From positions 1 through 33,191 of the forward strand of contig JAFRXD010000035.1 of the NCBI GenBank assembly GCA_017441605.1: a DNA stretch of 33,191 nt, read 5' to 3'. The translations under genes were made by a program, and so were the position numbers. Positions 17,619 to 27,056 of the stretch are shown here, one piece after another. The stretch's first letter is position 1; each line of letters starts with the position of its first letter. The notes under the pieces were generated by a model. It was given only the letters and a program-made list of their open reading frames with translations, ran no database searches and was not told the origin of the DNA. The DNA comes from Thermoguttaceae bacterium. Lineage in GTDB: Bacteria > Planctomycetota > Planctomycetia > Pirellulales > Thermoguttaceae.

Positions 17619-19007
17619 ATGAAAACGAACAAAGCGCAATGGATCCTCGGAATCCTAGTTTTGCTAATAGGGACGGCGATCGCCTATTTCGTCTCCCCCA
17701 AAGCGAAGAAGCAAATCTCGCTCGAGCCGACGAAATCCTCGCGCGTCGAGGAGTTGCTCGAGATCCCGGCGAACGAGGACGCCTCGTTCTATACCAAGCG
17801 CCGAACCGAGTTGGGGGACGCGCTCGACAAAGCGCCCGAGGGGGATCCGGAGCGCGACGACCTGGCGGCGGGCGTCGTTAAGACCAACCGCGAGCTGGCC
17901 CTTTCGACGAACGCGGATCGAGTCCAGCGCTGGAACGCGATCGATCTTCTTTGTTCGGAAGCGATTAAAAAACGCGACGTCCAATTCATCGAAGAACTTA
18001 AGCGCGATATCGACGCGAAAGATTTCGGGAAGGAAACGAGATTGCTCGACGCGATCCTCGATATGAACATAGTGGTCGCGAAGGCGAAAAAAGCGACCGA
18101 CGAAAAGGACCGCGACGCGATCGAGAAACTTTTCCCCGACCTGCAAAGCCTAACGAATCGCGAGGAGCGCCCCAATAATTTCTACGTCTATCCGAACGCG
18201 GTGGGTCCCCGACTCTCGACCCTTCTAGAGCCGTTCTCGACGTTCGACAAGGAGCTCGGCGATCGCGCCAGACTCGCGATGCGCAAATGGTTTCGGGACG
18301 CGGGGGCGCGCGTTCTCGGGAACAAGGCGCTCGTCGTCGAATATCCTCCGCAAAACGAAACGGCGACCGAAGGCGCAACGACCCTCGAGTACAACAAAAC
18401 CCTACTGACGATCCCGCGCTACGAGGACCTCCAGTTCTATAAGCAGCGCGCCGCCGAGCTCGAGACATTGCTCGCGCGGGTTCCCAAGTCTTCGGAAGAA
18501 ACGGAATTCGGGCGTCTCCGAGTCGCCGTCGCCAACGCCCTGAACGACGTCTGGGAAAACGAGACGACCGCCTTCGATCTCTATGCCATAGGGAACAATG
18601 GCGAAATCGTTCCAGCCGGGAACCGCGACGACGTCCTTCGCGAATGCTTCGGAAAACTCGCGGAAAACAAGCAAATCGAGCGTCTAGAGCGACTCGCGAA
18701 CGATCCGGAGCTCGCGGGAGTGGCGGCGCCCTACCTCGCGCAAGCGAAAATCGAGCTCGCCGGAAACGACGGAGATCCCGAAGCGCTCGCCAAGCAGATG
18801 GACGACTTGCTCCAGTGGTCGCTGACCGAGCCGGACGATATTCTCGTTATTGACCGAATCGAGGAGACGTTCGCGAAGCTCTCGACCGAAACCGCGCCGG
18901 GCGGCAAGGAAAACCTCGCGAGCTATAAGAAGAAGTATCGCGAGACTTTCCAAAACGCCGAGGATCGCTCGAAGAGGCGACTGGCGAAGATCGACTGCCT
19001 TAAATAG
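17619..19007 (+). CDS. Membrane-anchored helical protein of unknown function
   Basis: A 462-residue protein that I do not recognise. One N-terminal membrane segment (about residues 8-25, WILGILVLLIGTAIAYFV) is preceded by lysines, so the remainder should face the periplasm, anchored as a signal-anchor. The rest is charged and helical. It contains an internal repeat: residues around 55-66 (DASFYTKRRTEL) and around 273-285 (EDLQFYKQRAAEL) begin similar blocks, suggesting two copies of one helical domain. AGGA lies 10 bases before the ATG. It sits 67 bases after one A2M-like gene and 56 before the other, so it probably works with them, for example as a scaffold. This role is inferred only from position. 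Confidence 0.75.
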   Translation: MKTNKAQWILGILVLLIGTAIAYFVSPKAKKQISLEPTKSSRVEELLEIPANEDASFYTKRRTELGDALDKAPEGDPERDDLAAGVVKTNRELALSTNADRVQRWNAIDLLCSEAIKKRDVQFIEELKRDIDAKDFGKETRLLDAILDMNIVVAKAKKATDEKDRDAIEKLFPDLQSLTNREERPNNFYVYPNAVGPRLSTLLEPFSTFDKELGDRARLAMRKWFRDAGARVLGNKALVVEYPPQNETATEGATTLEYNKTLLTIPRYEDLQFYKQRAAELETLLARVPKSSEETEFGRLRVAVANALNDVWENETTAFDLYAIGNNGEIVPAGNRDDVLRECFGKLAENKQIERLERLANDPELAGVAAPYLAQAKIELAGNDGDPEALAKQMDDLLQWSLTEPDDILVIDRIEETFAKLSTETAPGGKENLASYKKKYRETFQNAEDRSKRRLAKIDCLK

Positions 19008-19063
19008 ATCGAGGTTCCGAACCCAACGCAAACGATCAACGCAATTCGATAAAGGACAATAAG

Positions 19064-22000
19064 ATGAAAAGAACGGCGACACTACTGGCGACGATCTTGA
19101 CGTCGCTCGTCGCGCTGGCGGCGCTCGCGCAAGAGGACCCCGCCTCGAAACTGGCGCGCGTCGCGCTCGAAAACGCCAAGATCCCGTCGCGGTCGGACGA
19201 GCAATTGTTCGAGGACTACGCGAGATACATAAAGATTCAAACGTTCGCGATTCTGGTCAAGGGCGCTCCGGAGCGCGAGGCGCGCGACTACGAGCCGGAC
19301 GAGGTTCCCTACGTCGGGGAGCGCGGAACGATGACGAAAGAACAGGTCGACGTTGTAAAATACGTCGCGGACGCGCTTTCGGAGATACCGAGGCGCGAGC
19401 CGACCGAGGAGGATTTCGTCAAGATTTCCGAAGCGTTCGATTTGCCGCTCGACCGCGTCAGGACGAGTTTTAAGGCGCTTTTCGAGCAGCTCGTTTCGAT
19501 ATACGGGGAAGATCCGCGCGACGCCAATAACCCGACTCTCTTTGGGGAGAAACTCCCCGACAATCCCGGGGAAGCCGATCCCGACGAGATCGCGCCCTTT
19601 TTCGAGCGCGCGCTCGATTCCCATACGATGAGCGAAACGCTCGCCGAACTTAACTCGTGGAATAATCGAACGGACCGTATGTCGGCGCTCGTCTTGCTGT
19701 TGAATCGGTTCAAGGAGAAGGAGTCCGATTTGGACCGCGCGATTTTGGTTCGCGAGACGCTTCGTTACGCGAAGTCGATCGGACAAAACGCGCGCCCCGC
19801 CGAAAAAGAGCCGGAGTTCTGGGTCGCGATGGAAGAGTTCGCGAGGAGCGAGGCGGACGCCAAGCCGGAGTCGTGGCCCGTCGCGGCGGTCGTCGCGACG
19901 CATATTCTGGGGAACGAAATTTACGCGCCCAAAACGATTCTCCCGGAAAACGTTACGGACGATCCGAACGTGGCGCCGAAGCGCCAACGGATTTTCGGGG
20001 AGAACCTCGAGGCGCTCTCCTGCGCGGAGCGTGATCGGGTTCTCGCGCTGCAAATCCTGATTCGAGCGCAAAAAAGCGCGATCGAGGCGCTCGGAGAACC
20101 CGCCGAGTCGGAAACGAGAGCGGACGGTCCTCGAGGTCTATCGCCCGCCGCTTACTTTGGCGCCCTTTGCGACGCGCTTAGATTCCGATATCTTCCCAAC
20201 GAGATTCGCGCGATCGACTTGCGCGACAAGACCGACTTGACGACGCTTCCGTCTTGCAAACCGGTCGCGGAATCGGCGGAAAAGGAATATCGCGCGAGAT
20301 CGTCCGGAAAAATACCCTCGTTCGTCGTTCCGAACTCGTTCGAGGAGGCGGAAAGCGACGGCGAGCGCTTCGTTTGGGCGTCGATCCATCAAGCGGCGGC
20401 GGCGAAAGCGAGCGACAAATACGAGGCGCTCGCGCTGCTCGGCTCCAAAGCTCGATCGATTATGGGAGTCGGTCAAACCCTTAGACTCGCTAGAGAGTCG
20501 CGCGCTCGACGCGCATCCCCCGAGAGCGAGCTCGGAAAGAAACTCGCCGCGCTCGAAGAACTGGTCGCCGAAATTCCGAAACTCGCCGACGACGAGACGA
20601 TCGTCGCGTTTTTGGATCCGGAAGTCGATCCTCGACTCGCGAGCGAGGGTCCGGCGGCGCTCGAACATTGCAAATTTGAGCGACGCAAACTCTCGGGCGC
20701 GGCGGACTTTATGGGAAATCTTCGCAAGGCGCTCGAACTCGGCGAAAGCGGCGAGGTTCCAACTTGGTTGGCGCAAGAATATCAGTTGCGGGGGAACTAC
20801 GACGCGGCGCGGGAGCTTTGGAAGCGCGCGATGAAAGCGGAGAGCGAAACGGAGAGCGAACTGAGGGGCGCGAGTTCCGACGAGGAAGCGCTAAAGATCG
20901 GACGGTCCGCGCTTTTCGACGCGCCGGTCGCGTCGCGCGACGGTCTCTCGATCCGCGAGATCGTTTTAAATCGGCATATCAACGCGAGGTCGCTCGCGAG
21001 CCGCGCGCTCGAAGCGATCGCTTCCAGGGCGCTCTTCACGTTCGATCGGGACAAGTCGCGAATTTTGGGACCGAACGTCAAGGTGGTCGTCAAGTCTCGC
21101 TCGATCAAGGAAATGGAGGCGGTCGCTTACCAGCTCGACCTCTCGGACGAAATCGCCGCGACGCGCTCTCGAGAGTTCCGCGCGGGAGATAAATCGAAAA
21201 AGCTCGTCGAGTTCTTTGTCGATTCTTTCTCGAAGAAATACAACGGACGACGTCCGCTCGACCAATTGGGAGTCGAGGCGGCGCGGGTCGCGAAAGAGGT
21301 TTCGAGCGACTCCGCGGACGAGAGCGGAGTCGACTCGACGACGTTCGAGTTTACGTTCGAGAAACCGGGTCTTTACGCGATTAGGGTCTCGAACAAGGAG
21401 AACCGAGACTCGTCGATCGCCGCGCTCGCGCAGGTCAGGAAGCGCGCGATCGTCCAGCGAGGTTCCGAGCTCTATATCGCCGATCTTACGACGGGCGAAC
21501 CGCTCGCCAACGCGAAGTTTGAAGCCATGACGCTGAATTTCGACGGGAAAGCGAAATGGCTTCGTCTGGAAACGGACGAAAACGGCGCGACGCGCTTCGC
21601 GAATATGTCGGGGCGGCTTTTCGTTTTCATTCAGGCGGGCGAGGACGACGAATTCGATCGATCGGTCGACTGTTTCGATCTTTACGATCCGATTTACAAG
21701 AACGTTTTGTCCCCCGATACGCCGGGCCGAACCAACTCGGACTCGCTCGTTCTCGCGACCGACAAACCGGTCTATCGACCCGGCGAGACGGCGCGTTTCC
21801 GCGGGTTTTTCGGTCCGCATCGGTGGGACAATTTCAATGAGGGAAGCGAGCGACTCCTCAAACTCGCCCCTCCGCGATCGAACAACCCGCAAAAGCAAGA
21901 CGAGGTCGCGCTAACGCTCGCGGTCAAATTGGACAAGAACGGGGTCTTTACCGGCGAATTCGAGATACCTAAAGACGCGACGAGCGGCGAGTGGCGACTT

Positions 22001-23068
22001 GGAATCGGACCGCGTCTCGTCAATATGACTGACGGGTCGGAGGGGTATCTTGTCGAAGCGATCGCGCCGATTTACGTCTCAACGGTCGGGGACGCCTCCG
22101 CCGAAGGGACGGGCGCGACGTCCGAGACGGTCGAAGTCAAAATCGTCGAATCGGAGAGTCAAACGCCCGACGACGAGCCGCTCTTCAAGTTGGAATTCGA
22201 CAAATCGAACTACAAGGTCGGGGACGAGGCGACTTGCGTTCTGACATCGAAAGCGAACAACGTCGTCGCGTCGATTTATCGTTACGCGCAAAACTCGAAT
22301 TCCGCCCCCGAAACGAAGATCGTTCGACTGGTCGACGGGCGCGCGGAGTATCGTTTCGTCGCCAACGCGACTCCGTTCCTATACCTAATGGTCGACGCGA
22401 CGGGTGACGGTCGAGCCGAAAGACAAATCGCGAAAGTCGGGGCGGCCCCCGGTTCGTTCGAGCGGGACGCGAAACTGATCGTCCCGACCGAACCGGTCGC
22501 CTCGGGATCGAAAGTCCAAGCGGTCGCGGAATTTGGGTCGAGCGAGGCGCCCGACTCGCTCTTTGCGGGAACCGCGGCGCTGTCGCTAAGCGACGCCAAA
22601 TTGGATCTCGTTCCGGACCGGGGATTTGAGCCGTACGTCAAATGGCGGGTCGTCAAGACGGAAGTCGAACGTCGGGACGTACTTAGGGAGTTGCCTCTAT
22701 TCGGATTCGCGCCGATCGCGACGCTCCCCGCGGCGCCGTCGAGCCCGAGCGACGGATCGCTCCGGGAAAAGATCGAGATTTACGACGACTTCCTTCCGAA
22801 AGCCGTCCCGCTCCCGACGCAACTCCCGAGGCCGCAAGTCCCGGTCGGGATCGCCAATAACCAACCGGCGCCGACTCCGGTTCCGCCAATCCCGGCGAGC
22901 GCGAGCGACGAGTCGGCACTGTTGGTTCAGAGCCCGACCGCCCCGGTCGCGAGCCTGACGTTCGAGTTCGACGCGCCCAAAACGCCGGGAACCTACGAGC
23001 TCGTTCTCTCGGCGATCGACGACCAAAAGCGGGTCGTTCGAACCAAGGCGCAAATCGCCGTGAAATAA
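19064..23068 (+). CDS. Secreted alpha-2-macroglobulin-like protein without thioester domain
   Basis: A 1334-residue exported protein with signal peptide (KRTATLLATILTSLVALAALAQ) and AAAGGA 7 bases before the ATG. Residues 20-780 are the helical region shared with the gene at 14999, with a RG-NYDAARELWKRA motif. From about 780 the sequence is bacterial A2M-like: EKPGLYAIRVSNKE, ADLTTGEPLANAKFEA, TDENGATRF, then the MG2 hallmark LATDKPVYRPGETARFRGFF (about 895) and FTGEFEIPKDATSGEWRLG. Two further beta-type domains follow (about 1035-1125 and 1130-1210), a proline-rich linker (1240-1285) and a final beta segment ending in TPGTYELVLSAIDDQ. I find no CxEQ thioester, and the protein ends well short of full A2Ms, so covalent protease trapping is not expected. 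Last gene of the operon. A structural or inhibitor role is inference. Confidence 0.78.
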   Translation: MKRTATLLATILTSLVALAALAQEDPASKLARVALENAKIPSRSDEQLFEDYARYIKIQTFAILVKGAPEREARDYEPDEVPYVGERGTMTKEQVDVVKYVADALSEIPRREPTEEDFVKISEAFDLPLDRVRTSFKALFEQLVSIYGEDPRDANNPTLFGEKLPDNPGEADPDEIAPFFERALDSHTMSETLAELNSWNNRTDRMSALVLLLNRFKEKESDLDRAILVRETLRYAKSIGQNARPAEKEPEFWVAMEEFARSEADAKPESWPVAAVVATHILGNEIYAPKTILPENVTDDPNVAPKRQRIFGENLEALSCAERDRVLALQILIRAQKSAIEALGEPAESETRADGPRGLSPAAYFGALCDALRFRYLPNEIRAIDLRDKTDLTTLPSCKPVAESAEKEYRARSSGKIPSFVVPNSFEEAESDGERFVWASIHQAAAAKASDKYEALALLGSKARSIMGVGQTLRLARESRARRASPESELGKKLAALEELVAEIPKLADDETIVAFLDPEVDPRLASEGPAALEHCKFERRKLSGAADFMGNLRKALELGESGEVPTWLAQEYQLRGNYDAARELWKRAMKAESETESELRGASSDEEALKIGRSALFDAPVASRDGLSIREIVLNRHINARSLASRALEAIASRALFTFDRDKSRILGPNVKVVVKSRSIKEMEAVAYQLDLSDEIAATRSREFRAGDKSKKLVEFFVDSFSKKYNGRRPLDQLGVEAARVAKEVSSDSADESGVDSTTFEFTFEKPGLYAIRVSNKENRDSSIAALAQVRKRAIVQRGSELYIADLTTGEPLANAKFEAMTLNFDGKAKWLRLETDENGATRFANMSGRLFVFIQAGEDDEFDRSVDCFDLYDPIYKNVLSPDTPGRTNSDSLVLATDKPVYRPGETARFRGFFGPHRWDNFNEGSERLLKLAPPRSNNPQKQDEVALTLAVKLDKNGVFTGEFEIPKDATSGEWRLGIGPRLVNMTDGSEGYLVEAIAPIYVSTVGDASAEGTGATSETVEVKIVESESQTPDDEPLFKLEFDKSNYKVGDEATCVLTSKANNVVASIYRYAQNSNSAPETKIVRLVDGRAEYRFVANATPFLYLMVDATGDGRAERQIAKVGAAPGSFERDAKLIVPTEPVASGSKVQAVAEFGSSEAPDSLFAGTAALSLSDAKLDLVPDRGFEPYVKWRVVKTEVERRDVLRELPLFGFAPIATLPAAPSSPSDGSLREKIEIYDDFLPKAVPLPTQLPRPQVPVGIANNQPAPTPVPPIPASASDESALLVQSPTAPVASLTFEFDAPKTPGTYELVLSAIDDQKRVVRTKAQIAVK

Positions 23069-23098
23069 CCGGTTTTGGCAAAGTCGTTTCAAACGCGA

Positions 23099-23135
23099 AG
23101 GGCTTTCGGTCGCGCGCCGGAAGCCCTTTTTATTT
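23099..23135 (+). terminator. Intrinsic terminator closing the ABC/A2M-like operon
   Basis: AGGGCTTTCGG (23099-23109) pairs with CCGGAAGCCCT (23117-23127) with one T-G wobble and a 7-base loop, followed by TTTTATTT. It lies 30 bases after the stop of the A2M-like gene and is the only strong terminator I see in the plus-strand operon. Confidence 0.85.
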
Positions 23136-23206
23136 GCCCAAACGACGGCGCGCTAAAAAACGCGCGCGTCGACGCGGCGGTGACCGCGACGATGGCGACG
23201 AAGCGA

Positions 23207-23380
23207 TCAAAAACGAATAGGCAACCTCCGGGCAAACCGAACGCAAGGCCGCTTATCCCCATCGACTTTGGACACGAGGTCGCAAGTTGCCGGATTTTGG
23301 GAGAGCGCCTTTTCGATCCAAGCCCGGATTTCTTTTCAGGAGACGCCTCTCTTTCTCTTGCGCTTCCTAGATTTCCCCAT
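23207..23380 (-). pseudogene. Small broken reading frame overlapping the end of the SUMF1 pseudogene
   Basis: From ATG 23380, with AGAGGA upstream, the frame reads a very basic start (GKSRKRKRKRGVS), then TGA at 23336-23338, then continues in the same frame as KEIRAWIEKALSQNPATCDL and VSKVDGDKRPCVRFARRLPI to a stop at 23207. The second part looks like genuine protein with normal codon use. The ATG overlaps the last codons of the SUMF1 pseudogene, as in translationally coupled genes. A CGA-to-TGA change would account for the break. The basic start resembles the start of the SUMF1 pseudogene (PRHKRKKNASVSP), so it may be the head of another decayed family member; a hydrophobic stretch in another frame just downstream would fit this. 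Speculative. Confidence 0.35.
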
Positions 23381-24499
23381 CGCGCTTTCCTCTCGTCTCG
23401 TTCGCCGCCCCGCCAACGGAGGGGGACGAATTGTCGCTTTGCTTTTCCGGTTCTCGGAACAAAATCCAATCCCCCTCCTCTTTGACAAATCGATCCGAAA
23501 CAAGGGCGATTCTGAAACCGGTCGTCTTCTTGAAGGGACGGTTCTTCCCTTTGGTAAACGGGCCGGGTACGGGAACTAAATAATTCTCGTCGTCCCGATA
23601 ATCTCCGCCAAGCAACCAGGAACATCTTTGCGATCCAACGCAGTATTCCGCAACGTTCCCGAACATATCTTTGAACCCCCACTCGTTTCCTTTAAATTCG
23701 CCAACGGTCGTAATCTCCCCCGCGCTCTCCCAACCGCCGTTGCCCAAATTGTGATCGCGAGGATCCCCCGCGAGATAGGCGTACTCCCACATTTCCGTAA
23801 ACGGAACGACAAAATTCCAACCGTCGGGCGCGACGTTCCGATCGTTCAGATATCGAATAAAAGCCGCGATCGATTGGTAGTTTCGGGCGGTCGCCGGTTT
23901 GCGTTTCTCTTCGTCCGACGTCTCGGACGGTTCCTCGTTCATAAGATCGACCATCTCGCGCGTCGTTTCCATTTCGAGCAACCAAAAATTCTCTTTGGGT
24001 TCGACTACCGCGTCAGTTGGGTACGTGTTTTCTATCCACTACCACACTTTAATCTTACCTCTTTGACAATACCGAAACGGGAATTCCACCCCGTCGATAA
24101 CGAGAACCCCGCGACGTCCCGAAGCGACTTGCGAACCGTCCCACTTCGACAGATCGATCGGCTTGAATTCGACGGCGGGCGCTTGAGTATAATCGCTTAT
24201 ACTAACGAGACCAATAGTTTTTCTGAGCTCGTGGGGAGGATTGCGCGCGGGGTCGATTTCGCTTTTTCCGCTAGAAAATCGTTCTGACATCTTGCGAGAC
24301 TTATGAGACAAGCGAATATAAAGCCGAAAAACCAGAGACACATACCGCAACCTTCAAAGGCGTCGCTCCAGGTCAAGTTATCCCCGATCGCGGCGTTGGA
24401 GGAGGACAAGGACGATTTTCGATTCCGGTCTATCGTCGTCTGAGAAGCCCCGTAGTTGGGCGAGACGCTCGCATTTTTCTTTCTCTTGTGTCGAGGCAT
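23367..24499 (-). pseudogene. SUMF1/FGE-sulfatase-domain protein, disrupted
   Basis: A paralogue of the neighbouring gene at 24565-26955, in three reading-frame pieces. Piece 1 starts at ATG 24499 with a basic head and a membrane segment (GMCLWFFGFIFACLISLARC). Near 24275 the coding signal moves to the next frame; one extra T in the GATTTTC run would rejoin CQNDF to SSGKSEIDPAR, which aligns with CDSDFDSRSSYDPSR of the intact gene. Piece 2 has DGVEFPFRYCQRG and then TAG at 24039-24041. Piece 3 continues in the same frame: FWLLEMETTREM, GWNFVVPFTEMWEYAYLAGD, NEWGFKDMFGNVAEYC, LLGGDYRDDENY and TGFRIALV, a complete single SUMF1-fold domain. With one indel and one nonsense codon it is most likely dead, though the domain itself is well preserved, so the damage is recent or partly a sequencing artefact. 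Confidence 0.75.
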
Positions 24500-24564
24500 T
24501 AAACGCGCTCCCGTCTTTTTGACGTCGAAATTTTCGAGCCGATGAAATATTCAATTCTCTATCG

Positions 24565-26955
24565 CTAATGTTTTCCGGATATTTGCGCGTTCTTGTCGCG
24601 AACCAGAACGATCCGGAATCCCAAATCCTCGATCTCCGAGCAGACGTAAGTCTTAAACTCGCTAACCGCGTCGAGATTGCTAAGCAAGGTCTTCCAGCTC
24701 CCGCCGCGTCGAGGTCGCTCGAACAACGGGCGATTCGGTTCGTCGAAGTCGACCCATTCTTGGACGTTGCCGAGCATATCGCGCAACCCCCACTGATTCG
24801 GCTCGAAACTACCGACCGGGGTCGCCTCCTCGCGTCGCAACTCGTAAGTAACGTAAGCGTTGACTTTCTTCGCGGCCTCTTGGTTTCGCGTCTCTCTTCG
24901 TTTGTCGCGAGCTCGCTCCGCTCTGTCGCGCTTTGCCCATTTCCTCTCGGCGTCGCTCAAATCGGCGCCCGTCTTTAACTCCTCGATCGGTTTCGGTTCT
25001 TCGTCGCTCGAAAGGACGCTATTCTCGCTTTTAATCCGTTCGATTATTCTTTCCAACTCTTCGGGAGTGTACTTGTCGATCTGGACGTCGGGATTCTTCT
25101 CCCTCGCCTTTTTGGCGAGCTCCAATCTCCGTTCCATCATCTTTATCAATCGTTGATTTTTACTTTTTTCGTTGTCTATCTTCTTGCGCAACTCCGCGAT
25201 CGAATCCCGATCCTCTTGGCTCAACTCCTCGTCGTCCCCGATCTCTCGCTCCTCGATTTCCGATTCGTCCTCGTCCCCCCAATAGAGCCTCGTATTAGAC
25301 CCGGCGCGACACGCCAATTCCCACTGCGATTGGGTCGGGATCGCGAACCGCCAACCGGAGGGCGCGACGCCTTTTTCGTTCAGCTTCTCGACGAATTGTT
25401 CCGCTTGCTCGTAAGTAACGCCCGAAATTGGAAGTCGTTTGCTCGTCTCCGACAACGACTCTTCCTTCTCGAAAACGAGGTTCCACATCTCGCGCGTCGT
25501 TTCCGTTTCGAGCGTCCAGTAATCTTCGGTCGTCTCTAAATTTACGTCGCGAACTTTAAACCCGGAAACGATCGAGCCGAAGTTTCCTTGTTGTTCCCAG
25601 TGTTGTTCCCCTAGTTTCTCGACCGGAAGAAATAACTCCTTCCTCTCCAAACGACCCTTTGGACAGCGCCTAAACGGAAATTCGACTCCGTCTATCGTTA
25701 GAACAAGTTTTCGTCCCGGTTCCGGTTCGCCTTTATCGATCTCGCTTGGATCGAGGTCGGGCATATCGACGCCCGGAGAGATCTCCGGAACGATGGAGTC
25801 GCGAGACTTCGCGAAATCGGCAAAGGGCGATCCGAACCGAACCCCGGTTTTCGGTTCGCCGGTTTTGACGTTTTCTTTCACAATGGCGAGTCGAAGCCCG
25901 GTCGCGCCCAATTCCACCTCTTCCATCGAGTCGCGGGTAACGTCTCGCGGAAACGGATCGTAAACTTCGCGGGAATATTCCCAATCGCCCCCGAGGGCGA
26001 CGTCGCGAGTCGAGTTGACCAACCCAAACTCCTTAACGCCGCGATAACAAAACTCCGCGACGTTTCCGTACATATCGCGGAATCCCCACTCGTTGGCGTC
26101 GTAACTTCCGACCGGAAGCAGCGCTCCGCGTCGCTCTTTCCCGGCGTTGCCTCGATTATGGTCTTTGTCGTTTCCCGCCCAATAGGCGTATTCCCACATC
26201 TCGTCGCTCGGAACCGCGAATTTCCACCCTTTTGGCGCGAGACTGCGGTCGTTTAGGACGGCGATAAAACCGCTAAACGTTCGAGCGGACAGGGGAACCG
26301 CCGGTTTGAGTTTCTCGTCCTCGGAGAGAGCCGGATGGTTCTCGAGAAGGGCGGTCGCCATTTCGAGCGTCGTTTCCGTCTCGAGAAGCCAAAAACCTTC
26401 GGAAACGCTCAGATTCAACTCGTCTTTTTTATCTTGAGAATACGCGCGCTTCGCTCCGATCGAACCGGACGGACAGTATCTAAACGGAAACTCCGCGCCG
26501 TTTACCGTTATCAAACCGCGACGTCCCGGTTCGACGGCGTCGCGTCCGTTCCAACTCGCGAGATCGAGGGGCGGAAGCTCGACGCCCGGCGCGCGCTCAA
26601 ACTCCTCGAATCGCGTTTGCGAGCGCTCTTTCTCCTCGGGGCTCGCGGATTCGTCGCTCAACGCGCGCGCCTTGTGGAACTCTCTCATTTGTTGAGTAAA
26701 GTCCCGCGCCTCCCTTGCCGCGCGCGAGGGATCGTAGGAAGATCTCGAATCGAAATCGCTATCGCAATCGCCTCTTGCCAACGCCACAATCCCCCCGAGG
26801 ATAATTCCGAGGATTTTCAAGAGACAACCAAGCCCGGAACCGTCGTCTTGATTCGACCCGCCCCCGCCGCTCGGTAGACCGTTGCTAGAAGAGTAATTGT
26901 CTTTAAATAGCTTGTTTTCGCCCGAACCGCCCTTATCGAGAGATAATTTCCCCAT
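24565..26955 (-). CDS. Membrane-anchored double SUMF1-fold protein with coiled-coil insertion
   Basis: A 796-residue protein. ATG 26955 was chosen because AGAGGAG lies 10 bases upstream; the GTG at 26991 would add 12 residues without a comparable site. A low-complexity polar head (1-40) precedes one membrane segment (about 42-61); the rest should be extracytoplasmic. Domain 1 (about 125-362) and domain 2 (about 400-790) both start with GxRxLxxTxxGxEFPFRxCPxG and carry ETETT-xEM, GWxFAxP, W-E-A-x-AG, EWGFRDMYGNVAE/QWGLRDMLGNVQE and a late GG-W, the SUMF1/FGE-sulfatase fold. Domain 2 is split at WGDEDE by about 135 charged residues (562-698) with coiled-coil character. Neither domain has the cysteine pair of true formylglycine-generating enzymes, so a binding role is likelier. 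Its own promoter lies at 27057-27084. It neighbours a broken paralogue. Confidence 0.82.
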   Translation of the reverse strand: MGKLSLDKGGSGENKLFKDNYSSSNGLPSGGGGSNQDDGSGLGCLLKILGIILGGIVALARGDCDSDFDSRSSYDPSRAAREARDFTQQMREFHKARALSDESASPEEKERSQTRFEEFERAPGVELPPLDLASWNGRDAVEPGRRGLITVNGAEFPFRYCPSGSIGAKRAYSQDKKDELNLSVSEGFWLLETETTLEMATALLENHPALSEDEKLKPAVPLSARTFSGFIAVLNDRSLAPKGWKFAVPSDEMWEYAYWAGNDKDHNRGNAGKERRGALLPVGSYDANEWGFRDMYGNVAEFCYRGVKEFGLVNSTRDVALGGDWEYSREVYDPFPRDVTRDSMEEVELGATGLRLAIVKENVKTGEPKTGVRFGSPFADFAKSRDSIVPEISPGVDMPDLDPSEIDKGEPEPGRKLVLTIDGVEFPFRRCPKGRLERKELFLPVEKLGEQHWEQQGNFGSIVSGFKVRDVNLETTEDYWTLETETTREMWNLVFEKEESLSETSKRLPISGVTYEQAEQFVEKLNEKGVAPSGWRFAIPTQSQWELACRAGSNTRLYWGDEDESEIEEREIGDDEELSQEDRDSIAELRKKIDNEKSKNQRLIKMMERRLELAKKAREKNPDVQIDKYTPEELERIIERIKSENSVLSSDEEPKPIEELKTGADLSDAERKWAKRDRAERARDKRRETRNQEAAKKVNAYVTYELRREEATPVGSFEPNQWGLRDMLGNVQEWVDFDEPNRPLFERPRRGGSWKTLLSNLDAVSEFKTYVCSEIEDLGFRIVLVRDKNAQISGKH

Positions 26956-27056
26956 CGAACGCGCGCTCCTCTCATCGTTCCAACGTTTCACAAACCCGAC
27001 GAGCCGAGCCCGTTATCGACTCGTCGCGCCCGGCGCCGCCGCGCCGAGCTCTCCGC

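Noticed and set aside
23207..24499. Recoding of TGA or TAG as an amino acid in this organism
   Set aside because: TGA and TAG end intact genes in this window (RhuM and ATPase genes with TGA, permease genes with TAG), so general reassignment is ruled out.
26956..26991. GTG start for the double SUMF1 gene
   Set aside because: AGAGGAG is placed for ATG 26955 and lies inside the longer frame.
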